This document shows, one piece after another, positions 51,395-63,643 of a DNA stretch of 64,000 nt; the stretch's first letter is position 1, and each line of letters opens with the position of its first letter. The stretch comes from Dictyophora rubrovolvata (Eukaryota > Basidiomycota > Agaricomycetes > Phallales > Phallaceae). A program made the position numbers and the translations under genes. Where the stretch lies: assembly GCA_029959195.1 (NCBI GenBank), contig CP114119.1, positions 1,984,001 through 2,048,000 of the forward strand. Reading direction: 5' to 3'. The notes beneath the pieces were generated by a model, which worked only from the letters and a program-made list of their open reading frames with translations, made no database searches and was not told where the DNA came from.

Positions 51395-54300
51395 ATGCGA
51401 GTTGTATCGACTTTCTTTCCCCCATCTTCTATCTTACATTCTATAAAATGCAACTTAGACTCGGAAGACGTTGACCATCTTGTCGTTGCTAAACCAAATA
51501 AGTTAGAGGTATATGGTTTAGAAGAAAATGGAGCCAGGTTGCGCTGCACTTGTGAGATTTGGGGGTCCATATCTTCCCTCCATGCTATACGGACTTCCGT
51601 GCGTGGCAATATGCACACTATTTCTTTCATTCTTGATTCCAGTCTAGGATCAAGCTGACGAAATGTTACTGGTGACTACTGAGGCCCCGAATCCACTTTG
51701 TATCATTTACGAATACATATACAAGAAGGACGAACCTGCGAGCTTGCGAGAAATTTACAGTTTGTCTCTTCAGGTACCCTTTTCACGTCCCATGGAGAAC
51801 TTTGAGGGCGCGATAGTGCATCACAGTGGCGACCTTGCTGTAATTGCAACCTACGTTGGGAAGCTCAAGGTTCTCTGGGTACAGGATAAAGGGCGTATTT
51901 CTGATTTTGATTGCTTGTAAGGTAGTTGAAACGCGTTGATTTCAGCCCTAAATTTTTTTTTAGGGTGACCGAGTTGAATATCTTATCCCTTTGCTTTTTG
52001 CCGGTGTCCAGTTCTGACGCTTATTTGCTCGCCATGTTGCACCTGGACCATACTCAAACTCTCAAGTTGATCATCTACGAAATTGATACCAAAGAAAGGA
52101 GTATGAACAATGTATCCGAAAAATATCCCACCATTACCCTCAATGAAGACGATTTACGAGTAATTCTCCCTATTAATGCATACGAAGACCATCCGGGCGG
52201 TATATTAGTCATCGGGGGCCAGAAGATCTTGTACTTTGAATATTTCGAGAATCAAGAGAAAAATAAGGGAAAAGGAAAAACACGCAAGAGCAGTTTATCT
52301 GTACCGCGGGATTTGAAAGCTCAGATCGATTGGCCTCTGTCCGACCTAACAGCGTGTGTCCAGTTATTTTTCCATTTTTTGATTCATCTCACATAAGAAG
52401 TTATGCATTTGTAGATGACGATGACTCGAGGATCTTATTAGGAGATAAATTCGGAAAATTAAGCCTCTTATCCTTCGGACGTTCGAAATCCGATGTTTCG
52501 CTAAGCTTGACTCGCCTTGGAGAGGTCTATTCCCTTTTCTTCTGCTTAAGCGTATTGATAACATGTTACAGACCTCGCCTGCTACCACCCTCACGTACCT
52601 AAATAACGGCGTCATATTTGCTGGCTCGCACTTCGGTGATTCACAAATAGTTCGGATTGCAGCGTCTCAAAAGCCTGATGTTGGGGTGCAGTTGGATATA
52701 TTGGATACTTTCAAAAATTTGGCCCCTATTGTGGATGCCATCTTAATTGATCCTGAAAAGTCTGGACAGGTATAGCTTATGAGACTTTTGGTTTTTTTAT
52801 TTATTGAATACCTACAGTCTCACATCATTACTTGTTCGGGATCCCACAATACCGGTTCATTGCGTATCATCAGAAATGGTGCTGATATTGAAGAGTTGGC
52901 CGTAACAGACCACATTGGTTATGTCAAATCCCTCTGGCCGATAAGGCCCCATTACACTTCCCCGTAAGTTCTCTGGGTGATATCATAGGATCTCCAAAAA
53001 CTGAAAACCTTTAGCTTTGACACGCTGTTGGCTTTGTCTACTTTGCAAACAACTCGATTTTACCCTTTAACGCCTACGTCAATTGGAAAACTAGAAGAAC
53101 TCGACGAGAGCGAGATTTTTGGGTTTTCACGAGATCCCACGTTAGCGATATGTAATATGTCCTCCATTGTTGAGGATGGAGGAAAGTTCAGCTATGATGA
53201 CAGTCCCTTCGTCGTGCAGGTTACATCTAACATGGTTCTGGTGGTCAACCTTTTAACTGGTACGCGTGAAGCCACCTGGCAAGACCATAGTGAAATTGTC
53301 GCCGCCAGTGTGAATCCCTCGCAAATATGCGTAGGGTTGAGTGGTCGCCGATTAGTTTTCTTAAAGGTCAATGAAGGAAAGTTGGTGTGTGTGCGGTAAG
53401 TATTCTGTGGGCCCCTCCCTTAATATCCCTGGTGATATCTATGTCTTACTTAGTTCCCACGTTTTTACCGAAAACCAAGGCGAAATATCGAGCCTTTCAT
53501 TGATGCCTCGTTCGTCGTCGTTGCCCTTTTCGAATTATGTTGCTGTGGGTTTCTATCAGTCCAAATCAGTGCTGATCTTCGCTGCAAACAATTTGGTATC
53601 GACTGTGATACCTCCGATATTCGTTCCACAGCTGCCGGTCTCTCTGCTCCTTTGTCAATTTGGAATCAGTGACTCGTTGAACAGTCCAGGCGGTCTTCCG
53701 ACTCATCTATTGATAGGGTTAGGAGACGGTAACCTACACGCTCATGGACTAAGCATACCTGATGGTCATACGAATTCAGAAGACCACAAAGTGATTCCCG
53801 TAGGATCAACTAGACCGGTCTACTTAACACCATTTCGCGTACCAGCTCAGGAAGCCAACGATTTTTCGTACAATGTTTTAGCGTACGGTGCGATGCCGAC
53901 AATATTATACTGGGATAACAGGAGATTAAGACATTCACCACTCGTTCCCAAGGTTTGCGTCTTCCGTTTGTAATAACAATGTCTGACCCTTTATAGAGCA
54001 TAAGTGCCGCTTGTTATTTGAACAGTGGTCATTTTACCTCCTCTTTGACAATGGCCATAGTAGAACGAAAAGGAAAAACGGAGATGTCACACCTAGTGAT
54101 TGGACGAGTGCGAGACTTGAACAAACTACATATACAAACAGTGAGTATTTTACGAATAGTTTGGGACAGGAAATTCAGCACTCATAACTGCAGGTCTCCC
54201 TTGGTCTGGATAATCCCGTACGAATATCTCATTACCCAGATCTGAGGGTTCTATGTGTTGGCTGTCAAAGGATTCAGCCTCATAGAGTCGGTGAAGCAGC

Positions 54301-55676
54301 GTTGGAATCCGCATCAATAAAGTTTTTTGATGACAGTACATTTGATCGTACGATATCTTCTTACTCGAAAAATGGACTTCATTCAATCTCTCAACAGAAC
54401 TCCACCATTTCCCTTGCGAACTCGACGAAGAAGTAACTGTGGTAACCACAGTATCCCTGTACTGCGGAAACCAAGGATATAAAACATATGTCGCAATTGG
54501 AACGCAATATTACCAACCCGGTATGGTTGAAGCTTCTGAAGGTCGTATCTTGCTCTTTGAGGGGAGACCGACCGGAAATACCAGTGCTGGTCTGACCCCT
54601 AACATTGCTGCTAGCTTCAAGACGAAAGGATGTGTTTTTTCACTGGCAGACGTTCAAGGTCAACTCGTTGCTGCAGTAAATGAATCTGTGAGATTGTGTA
54701 TTTTACATTCATATCTATCAATCTAATTTTGATATAGGTGTACATACTTCAACTTAGGCCAGTAGAGCAAGGGACGACTTTGCCACATACACATCCTTCC
54801 GGTTTTGAGTTAGCGGTTTTACAAAGATGGACCCATAATTACATTGTCTCCAACTTAGTATCCCATTTAGATCGGATCTACATCGGTGATGCCGTAAGTT
54901 CCTTATCAGTAATTCGTTGGGATGACGGTGCCAAAAAACTCTTCAACGTTGCTCGCGACTATGCTCCATTTTGGCCCGTCTCTATCGAGGCAATAGGACC
55001 AGGAAAAATTATTGGCTGTAATGCACGTATTTGTATTTGTTTTCTTTTATCGATTTATCAACTCCCATGTCTTAGAACGACTGCAATTTGTCCTTATTCG
55101 ACGTCAACACCACAGATAAAAGACTTGAAATGGCCGGAAATTACTATCTTGGTGATTCTATTAACAAGTTTATCAGAGGTATATGGCCTTTATTTGAAAG
55201 CTTAACGAGTTTACACATGATGATTCAAGGGAGCTTGGTTCACAATAACGGGGATAACGGCATAAATACCGAATGCGTATTTGTCACTTCGTCCGGTCGT
55301 ATTGGAGTCATTTCCGAATTGAACGAGAAGTTATCTTATGAAATGACGGCTCTTCAGCGAAACATTGCTAATTTGATCACTCGGTCTGGGGGGTCGGATC
55401 ATTTCAAGTGAGTTTCGAATAATCACACTTATTTGTCAATCAAAATATTTATGGGCGGCAAGATGGAGAACACCAAAAAATAATCGCGGAATATCTGATT
55501 TTATGGCAGAAGCCACAGGTTTTCTGGATGGCGATCTACTTGAAACGCTTCTTGATATGCCTAGTGGTTCTCCAAAGGCAGCGCAGGTTTTGCAGGGATA
55601 TAGTGACGCAGAACGGCTCAACGTATCCTATGGGGAACTCAAGCAAACTTTGGAACACTTGCAGACTTTACATTAA
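51395..55676 (+). CDS. DDB1: DNA damage-binding protein 1 (DDB1) homologue
   Basis: DDB1 is the triple beta-propeller adaptor of CUL4 ubiquitin ligases and acts in nucleotide excision repair. The start at 51395 gives MRVVSTFFPPSSILHSIKCN and LDSEDVDHLVVAKPNKLEVY, matching the first propeller. The MMS1-type N-terminal region continues through YEYIYKKDEPASLREIYSLS, RSYAFVDDDDSRILLGDKFG and TYLNNGVIFAGSHFGDSQIV with GSHNTGSLRIIRNGADIEEL. The CPSF_A C-terminal part shows YVAIGTQYYQPGMVEASEGR with ILLFEG, then IYIGDAVSSLSVIRWD. The end TGFLDGDLLETLLDMPSGSP, then YGELKQTLEHLQTLH, matches the DDB1 C-terminus rather than CPSF160 or RSE1. Many introns (over fifteen); those checked join in phase. Stop at 55674-55676. 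Confidence 0.9.
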
Positions 55677-56043
55677 GATCGAGAATAACTCCAGTTTAAG
55701 ATTACGAATGTAGCATCGTCATTCACAAGGACAGGCCTTGGAGCTTTCAATGCCTTCTCAAAAATTCACGGGTAACATAGACACCTTGACGCTCTAAGCT
55801 CTAAATCTCAGTATTCAATATCTAATCATAATATATTTTGTAAATACATAGCAAATATCATGCCAACCCGGCATACTGCCGCTTACCAAGATTCTCTCGT
55901 TCATTAGGTCACTTGGAATGGTCACTGCGACACTACTTCAAGTTAGTGACACTCATGTTGCGTGCGTCCTAAGACCACGTTTTGACATGAATGTAGTTGC
56001 AGTCAAATACCTTTCGAAGAATCGTTTTTAATGATTTTTATTC
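55677..56043. other. Intergenic between DDB1 and the coiled-coil gene
   Basis: A 367-base AT-rich spacer. No gene or distinct motif seen. Confidence 0.5.
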
Positions 56044-59000
56044 ATGGATGTTACAGGACATAAAGAGGAACAGATTTCAAATCAATCTCCAACGGCTCCC
56101 GGTGCTGCACCCTTCGAGGACAAAGGACAGCTCAGTTCTTTTTCCCACAGCCCTTCACCTAAAATTGCTTCGATATTGATACCCCCCTCTGATAGTGGAG
56201 CGTCGAGACCGAGATCTTCCGAAGGTAGAATCAATCTTCCCAGAGACACGCTCTCCAAGGGACATCGTGTTGCCTCGGGTCATAAGAAACGGTCGATAGG
56301 AGCACAAGTTGATAAGGTTTTGGAGAAAGAGCCTTCCGTTAAGACAGATCCTTTCCTTAACTTTGGAGTTGGCGATAATTTTTCATGTGCGTGATTGTCT
56401 TTACAGTTTCATTGCTTTCACGTATTTTCCTAAAATCTATAGATAGCGAAGGTATAGATTATACTGTTTCTGTCGCTTGGCTAATGCTTAATCACTAAAT
56501 AGATCCTCTTATATTGGAAGATGTCCAGAGAGCACTAGATATTAGGGCTCGTCGGTTAACTCAGCAGCACTTCCCTTCCGCAGGGGACTCGCAAGACTCC
56601 CGCGACTCTACCAATTCGTCCCAAACGATTGCTCGCAAACCTAGCCGGTCAAACGGTCCAACTAACGTACCAGGTCACCGACCATCCGGCCACCTGCCCT
56701 TTCAGTATCCGTCAAAAATATATTTTCCATCATCCCGACATGCCTCATCTCTCTCTTTGCAATCGAACTCTTCAGAAGAATTACCTTCAAAATCTCCAGT
56801 TCCTGTATTATTCTCATTGCCTGATGGAACTTCGTATCTAGACTGGTCGGGTGCTAGTACATTGGCGACCCCGCAATCGAAAGACAAATCAGCCATTAAA
56901 CGCCGTACGTTCTCTCTCTCGAAACCTAAAGCGAAACCTGGGGAATTCTCGAGAAATGGAGGTTCTTTGGGACTAAGGACAAGTCAGAAAGACCTTCATG
57001 TTGGTAAGTCCTCTGTATTTCGGAAGAACAATATTTACTCCAAATAGCTTTGTTAGATAATTTTCGACGCGTCGCCAAAAGAGATACCCTGCTGAAAGCT
57101 GAGAAAATAAAAGAAGAACTTGCCCGTCGATATTCATTCATTGGCCATCGGAAATCAATGGGAGTGAATCCCTTAATCGTGTTACGAGCTCGCCAAAATG
57201 ATTCACCGGCACCTCCGTTCTGGTATTCTTGGCAAGCCGCACCTCCGTCTCGGGTCTCGCGATGGACACTGACTGCAAGTATTATTGACGAATACTTGTG
57301 TTCAATCGGAATGCCCTTTCCCCGAACAGATTCTAATAGGTCTCGCTCCCCTGCACCCAGATTCTCCCCTCTGTCGTCACCACGTCCGTCATTCAGCTCC
57401 TCTCCAAGTAACCATAATTGGAAGGAAGCGAAACCGATGGATTTCAATCTATCACTGTCAACGTCCATAACAGAAGTAGTTAATTCTTCGCGACCGATCC
57501 TGTCTCTCGATTCCAATCCTCTACCGATGTCTTCTCGGGCATCCCTTCAAGCTCCATCGAGCAATGTTGCCGAATCTGTTAATACGGCCACAGAACAATC
57601 GGAAGGTACCCAGCGCGAAAAATCACCCACGAAAACGGAAGGCAGTCAATCGCTCGGACGTAGGCTTCGTGTCTCCTTAAGTGGCTTGGCAAAGGATTCA
57701 GCAAATCTTTCGGCATTATCTTCCAAATACACACGTATTAAAGGCTCCCTTTCCACGGGTGGCCAACGTAGAGTACTTCATAGCTCTCTTGACAACTTCA
57801 AAAAGAGCGGGGATGAAGCAATATCTCCTTCAAGTATCAGTGACGAGGGTGATTCGGTTGCGAATATCAATCTCATGACACGAGAACTCAACAAAATTTC
57901 CCAAAAGGCCACAAATTTGAAAGTGCCTGTTGATATGCACAAGCTCAGATTCGATGATCGTAGTAGGGTATTGAATACCTCTGAAAGTGAAACTGGCGCT
58001 ACGTCCTTTCATCCATATAAAAGCCAACATGGAGTGCGGGTTTTCCAAGGCTCTCTCTCTGCCGGGGAAGGACCCAGCAAAACATTGGGTGTTCACACAT
58101 GGCTTCCACGGGATAGTATGCGATATGGTCAAATTTCGGATGTCAAAAATCCTCGACAAGAATTACAAAAATTACTGAAACTCGAAGAAGAAGAGGAACA
58201 AATACGAGAAGAATACAGGAGACGGGAACAATTGTTGATAGAAGCCAATGAACATAATCGGAAAATTGCTCGTCTCTTGAAAGGCGTTTGTGGTTCTCTT
58301 AAAGAATACCAATGGATGCAATCACGCTTTGCTGATGCAGGAGAAACCGACCATAGTTCTTTACCTCATGATGTTGTAGAAGCTATACAATCGGATCCGG
58401 CTTCCACATTAAGGCATGGGAAAGGATGGAAAGCGGTGGAACACTCGTATGATATTTTCCATCGACACCAAGCGACACTAAGCTCATATATATCAAAATT
58501 GTCCTCCGGTCCGTCGTCCGCTCACTCCTCCAGACTCCAATCATCCATCGAAGCGGCAAACTATTTGTGGGAGAATTTGCATAAAGCATGTGAACAAATC
58601 GAGTCTCGAGTTGCCGTTGTTGAACCAGCTTTAAGTCGCGCTACGGAACATGTTGAAAGTGTTCAAAAGGAGTACAACAGCGTCCAAATGCTGACTGAAA
58701 CGGATTATCCGGAAGTACGTTTGTCATCTTTGACGCTCTGTTCAGCTTTCTAAAGTTTTTTTAATAGAATCTAGCTATTTCTGATCTCGAATCTTACATT
58801 CTTGAATCCCAGGCTCCCAGAGGGTGGCTCGAATTTGCGGCCATATGGGTCCCTGTGCATGTCTTGGAAGTCATCGGTGGATTTATTCGTTTCTTCGGCG
58901 TTCCCATGAGCGAAAAGTTTATTCGACCTTTCCTGTGGTATTTTTTCCGCGATCAATATTACTGGAAAGTATATTCTACAGAACCTCCACCTAATGAAAG

Positions 59001-59097
59001 GACGTGGTATACTCGTCTTGCCTACTGGCTCGTTCTTATCAGCATCTTAGCTTGGTATGTGACCCCCAGGCCGAAACCGCTGGATATATCGATGTAG
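56044..59097 (+). CDS. Unrecognised coiled-coil protein with C-terminal membrane anchor
   Basis: Family not recognised. Five exons (56044-56386, 56443-56451, 56503-57003, 57057-58714, 58768-59097) join in phase and give 946 residues. The first 550 or so residues are Ser/Pro-rich and probably disordered, with one ordered-looking patch (DNFRRVAKRDTLLKAEKIKE, then WYSWQAAPPSRVSRWTLTAS). A coiled coil follows (LLKLEEEEEQIREEYRRREQ and onward to VRLL-like KIARLLKGVCGSLKEY), then an alpha-helical region to about 58714. The last exon has a hydrophobic or amphipathic stretch (WLEFAAIWVPVHVLEVIGGF), a aromatic segment (FLWYFFRDQYYWKVY) and a final membrane helix (RLAYWLVLISILAWYV), with only about a dozen residues after it (TPRPKPLDISM). 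This topology suits a tail-anchored ER or nuclear-envelope protein, which is inference. Confidence 0.7.
56443..56451 (+). other. Probable 9-base microexon in the coiled-coil gene
   Basis: ATAGCGAAG lies between CTATAG and GTATAG. It splits a 116-base gap into introns of 56 and 51 bases, the usual size here, and adds three residues in frame (…FSYSEDPLILED). Skipping it also keeps the frame, so inclusion is not proven. Confidence 0.5.
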
Positions 59098-59262
59098 CAT
59101 AATGTTTGTGTATCATATCTTACTTCTCAGCGTGTTAATCCACTTTCCTGTACATTACATTTGAACACTTCCTATCATATTTAAGAGTAACTAAACTTTC
59201 TAATCTTAGCAGTACAGGTAAATACACAATTATTAAGACTCGGACATAGAATAGTTTGTTGG

Positions 59263-60334
59263 TCAAAAATTATCAATCGACGATTGGCAAGGTTGATATT
59301 TTTTACGATGATAATAGCAGAACAAGAAAGAGAAAGGGCATTTGATTCGAAATTTTTTCTTGCTTGGCGGAAGGGGGTTATTCTCGCCGGAGTGTCGTCG
59401 TCCTGGGTGCTTTAGTTGGATCATACTACTTCGGGGCGCCATGACGCGAGACTGCGCCTTTTTCAGCGTGCGTTTTCCAGTTCGGAGGATGGGTTTCAAT
59501 TCCGAGTCGTCATGTACGAAATGGCCAGAAGAGGAAGCCAATGGAGAAAAACCAGGTGAGCATGCAGAACTTGATCGCGAAGACAAAATTGGTGTCATCA
59601 AAGCTGAATCCGAACAATTCATATCGAAATCAGTGGGTACAAGTCTATGAGCAGACGAAGATGTCCGCTTATCCAAGATAAATTCGGATGATCTGAGAGA
59701 AACAGTTGGTCTGGAATCTAGAGAAAGATCCTGCGATCGCAATCCCAATTCTTCTGCCTTAAGGGAAAGGGCGGTCGGGATATTTGGCTTTAATAGATGA
59801 TTATGACAGTCATTTTCAGCCTGCCAGCGCAAATATTCTGCCTGAAAAAGTGCACGATACGCTCCCCGCTCCAGTTCTTTGGCCCTGTGGAGAAGCTCAA
59901 CTGTGAGATGAAAACTTAGTACGGTCTAAATCCCTAAGCAAACCTAGAATTGGCTTACTTTTGTTTTGTTCTAAGCTCAAATGTGAGGGAGGACCTTCTG
60001 AGACAATGCTCCCATAAATAGTTGGTCCTGTTTCCTCAAGCTGGACCACCTCTGGAATAGTTTCGATTGGAAGGGAAAATCGACGTGACCGGTCCTTTTC
60101 GGTTTTACTCGATGTTCCAGGCGAGGAAGCCTTGGTATAGACATGATATTGTGGGGGTTTTTGAAATGTCTCCAATGAGTTTCTTTTGTGAATAATGAGT
60201 GGTCGGATTGTTGCTTGTGGGGACTCCATAAGGCTGACAAGAGACAAATAACTTGAATATATATTTCTCCCCCGTTGATCACGATAGCGCGACCTCCTTA
60301 TGTCCCTCGGATCCCCGCCCTTGAAGATGTCCAT
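59263..60334 (-). CDS. Unrecognised basic, Ser-rich protein
   Basis: The ATG at 60334 gives MDIFKGGDPRDIRRSRYRDQ. The first exon ends near 59956 (HLSLEQNK). A phase-1 intron leads to a short helical segment, IELLHRAKELERGAYRALFQ with AEYLRWQAENDCHNH, likely a coiled coil. The remainder is Ser/Arg-rich (LRSSEFILDKRTSSSAHRLV, RTLKKAQSRVMAPRSS) and ends in a lysine-rich stretch with SIDNF at 59263. The last 25 residues (CPFSFLFCYYHRKKYQ) look less protein-like, so a terminal intron or an earlier end is possible. No domain recognised. It runs in tandem with BDP1, 214 bases downstream of its stop. Confidence 0.55.
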
Positions 60335-60548
60335 GGTAATCCCGTCCAGGTTGCATTCTCATTAGCAGGGCGCGTCTAATTAAAAGTACAGTAACAAAAT
60401 TCCAAATACAAATAAAAAAATTACAGCTCAGATAGATAATAGAAGCACATCATGCCTACTGATCCAAAAGTTAATTACAATTCTTCGCTTCAGATGAAGA
60501 GGGACCCCGAGTCGGAGCGCCGACGGCCATTAGCTGTCCATTCGGTCT

Positions 60549-62401
60549 TCAGCTCGTCTCAAGTAATGTATTAGCAGGAGGCGGAGATTCGGAATGCCTA
60601 GTAGTCGAGAAAGTGCCTTGCAAAGCTGGCAATTCTGAAGTAAGTGTAGATTCGGCGTTCAGTTGTTTATCCTCCGTCTCCGTGCTTCTTATTTCAGTTG
60701 TGTTGTTCTCTGGTTGTTGTGACGTGGTTGAATCAGCAACGTCTCCGAGGTTTAGCGTGGTTCTTGGGGTAATGATTGGCATCGGACCTGTGAAGTTTTT
60801 TCCAGTCATCCGGGAAAGTGTATTGAGATCTAAAGGCTGTAAGTATGACTCCTGACAGCTACTCTAATTCCAGCTTACCTACTGCGACAGCATTTTTCAA
60901 CGCTTCGTCGATAAGTGCTGGATTCTTTTTATCCTCAGCTTTGAATTTATTTTTGCACATCCGATAGGTCTTTCCTGGCAAGACACGTGCAATTAGATCA
61001 AAATTTTGGCCGAATTGCCTTAAGGCCTATAAAGAAAGAACCTATTAGTCGGCTGGCTACATTGCAGCTTTTGAATTTCACACACATCATAGAATAGTGC
61101 GGTATCATCTTTACCCCAACGAACTAGTCGTCGTTTTGACCAACTACTGCTGTTCGTAAATTTACTATGATCATTTTCCTCGATGTGACTGTATTCCTCG
61201 ATGAGATCAGGGTCAGCCGACCTATCCACTTGGAGGCTATCAACATCCAAAACAATTTCACCGTTCGCACCGATGCGGACCTGAGGTGCGTAATGTGATG
61301 TCTTTAGCGTTTCGTCGTATGAAAACTCGTCTCGTTGGTCTCCATTATGTTCTCCATTGCCCCTGGATGGCTCCTTGGGAAGTGGTGGCTTCAATCCCCC
61401 CTTTTTAGAAGAACGTCCAGTTTCCCTCTCGTGCTGCTCAGTTTCCAGAATGTGTCGAGCGCGTTCTTCTTTAGCACGTTTTCTAGCCTCGCCATATAGG
61501 CTTTGACTGCTCTCCCAGCGAGAACTTTTTCTTCCAGCACCTAAATCGTCACATATGGCTCTCATCGTAATTTGTGTCGGATCAATAGGTTCTGCGGGGC
61601 TCTCTGCATCTTCGACAGTAGTCTTCTTGCGTCGCTTCTTTTTTGGTGTGCTTCCATTTACAGATTGACCTTCGCCATCAGCCTGTGCAGAATCTTCCCT
61701 CGATGATGACCCAGAACGTTGACGTTTAGATGGACGATCTTGCTTAGAATTTTCTCTGGGAGCCCTACGCTTTTGCCTCTCCTTCGCAGGCCCAGGTTCG
61801 GCATCTGCAGCTTCCTCAACCGCTGATTTTGTGGTTGTTTTTGTCGAACGTTTCTTTTCTTCAACGTCAATAAGCGATTGCTTTGGTTGTTTCTGGGAAA
61901 CGCTACTATGGTTGAGAGTGGTAGTCTTTTGTCTTTTGTCTCCAGAGGGTTGTATATTGCGAGTAGGGGGTGCCTTGGTAGTTGGTAATAATTCTGTAGT
62001 GTTAACTGAACCAGCTAAAGCCTCCTTAGGGGTGTTGGCGTTCGCCATATGTGCTCTGGAGATTATGATAGGAATACCAGGTGGCTTCGAAAACGAAGAC
62101 GTCACGTTCGGTTCGTTGGATGCATTACTGGGGATAAAGACAGAACTATGGCCAGCATCATAAAACAATGGTGGCTCTTGAGGAGGAGCTTCTTGAGTGC
62201 CAGCAGCTTGGTATAAGGCAGACCGAGCTAGTTCGACCGAGGGTCTCGCACGACCATCCACGGCAGATGCCAAAGGAGTTCGTGATTTAGACTTCAAGAC
62301 CGGTTTAAATTTTGGCCCACCTTTTTCTGAAATGGAAAAAATATGCATAGGAAATTCATAGAGGGAAGAATTGAAAATAACGAACCAACTCTAGTAGACA
62401 T
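60549..62401 (-). CDS. BDP1: TFIIIB subunit B'' (BDP1), SANT-domain protein
   Basis: BDP1 is a component of TFIIIB, which positions RNA polymerase III at tRNA, 5S and U6 genes. The short first exon from 62401 (MSTRV) splices in phase to EKGGPKFKPVLKSKSRTPLA, the expected N-terminus. A long charged region with lysine-rich nuclear localisation signals follows (TPKKKRRKKTT near 61640). The extended SANT/Myb region begins FTNSSSWSKRRLVRWGKDDT (about 61160-61100), crosses an intron at 61020-61080 and continues ALRQFGQNFDLIARVLPGKT with YRMCKNKFKAEDKKNP. After a last intron the protein closes with LSRMTGKNFTGPMPIITPRT and a Ser/Thr-rich tail, TGA at 60549-60551. The SANT core is diagnostic. Confidence 0.88.
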
Positions 62402-62493
62402 TCCGAGCACCTGACGGCGGGTCGTCCAAAATTCGTCTTACGTAATTTTGTCACGCTCATTTATGTAATTTCCATCCTTGACATCTTAATGTT

Positions 62494-63387
62494 ATGGCGG
62501 AGCGAATATTGCACGAAGAAAGCGAAAACGATCTTCTAAACGATTCTGAGGCATTCGAAAATGTCAATAATTCTGGAAATGCTCCACAACCCACGTTGGT
62601 ATTTGTTCTGCATTGTTCAGGATCTGAGCTTACGTACATCTTTACCTAGACGATCGCTATATGCCTTGACACGGAAAGAAATCACCAGGGGCATTGCGAA
62701 TCGTTTTGTACACTCGAGAACATATATAATTCTTTACTTGACTATGGCCGCCTTATCGATAACTACCGTAGCTCTCAGTCTTGGTTCGGGCTGTCCTCCT
62801 GCAGCATTCTACATTCTCGAGTTCGTTATTAACTCCGCCATGATACTAGAAGTGACCATAAGGTTGGTGGCTTTCGGAAAAGTAATCAGAAATTTCTTTC
62901 TAAGACTCGCAAATATATCTAATTTTCTCTTCTTTCATAGCAATTTTGGAAATCACCATTTAACGTTATTGATCTCATTCTCACCATCCTTTGTGCCATA
63001 ACGATTTTCGCCATAACACTCGTTGGGTGTGGAACTGGATCAAAAGCTGAAGAGCTTTTTGATACTCTTCTTCTTGTCGCCCGAAATATCTTGCAGTTTG
63101 TCCGTCTAGTCAACGTGACGCGGCAGTCAGGGCGCTCAATATTCTCCAGACCAAGGCCTATTGATCTCTCAGCTGCGGGATCACGAAGGTTGGACATAGA
63201 CATAGAAGATGATGACGAGTGGGCAGGGAATGCGGGCTACAGACGCATACCAAATGGGGTGGTATTGGACGAAGAGGTTGGACCGGGGGGCATCGTTTTT
63301 GACGCTAACCCTGACCCAAGTCATAACCCATGGACGACACGCAATGGCAGCGGAGACGACGAAGATACATGGGCTAGGTTAGGATAG
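62494..63387 (+). CDS. Small four-helix voltage-sensor-like membrane protein without a pore
   Basis: Three exons (62494-62594, 62650-62881, 62941-63387) join in phase to 259 residues. Four hydrophobic helices are visible: S1 TYIILYLTMAALSITTVALS, S2 FYILEFVINSAMILEVTIRL, S3 PFNVIDLILTILCAITIFAI (with the conserved-type Asp near its start) and S4-like LLLVARNILQFVRLVNVTRQ, which has several arginines. No pore loop or further helices follow. The C-terminus is acidic (LDIDIEDDDEWAG) and ends DTWARLG. S2 glutamate and arginine and S3 aspartate resemble a voltage-sensor domain of ion-transport proteins. The S1 aspartate used by Hv1 proton channels for selectivity is not seen, so a proton channel is not claimed. 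Exon 1 uses a GTTGGT donor, chosen because only it keeps the phase. Confidence 0.7.
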
Positions 63388-63643
63388 GCAGAGGGTTGCC
63401 AATATTTTCCAGATCGTGTCCAGTTACTTATCTATAAGCCAGCTATGCGTATCATCAACGTGTCATAATACTTAATACCTTGCAGTATGTATATATCGTC
63501 CAAAGTTAAGTTCGGGTGCACTCGAGCGACGGAATGGATGACTCTAAGCCACACCATTGCAATCCACCTAAAATTAGATTAGATTAGCTGAGAACCAGAC
63601 TTTCATTTCCGTGACAACCAGTCACACATCCCATTCTTCCGGA

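Noticed and set aside
56926-57516. 196-residue antisense open frame opposite the coiled-coil gene
   Set aside because: It mirrors the Ser-rich coding exon on the plus strand, which joins in phase with its neighbours; the antisense frame has no domain.
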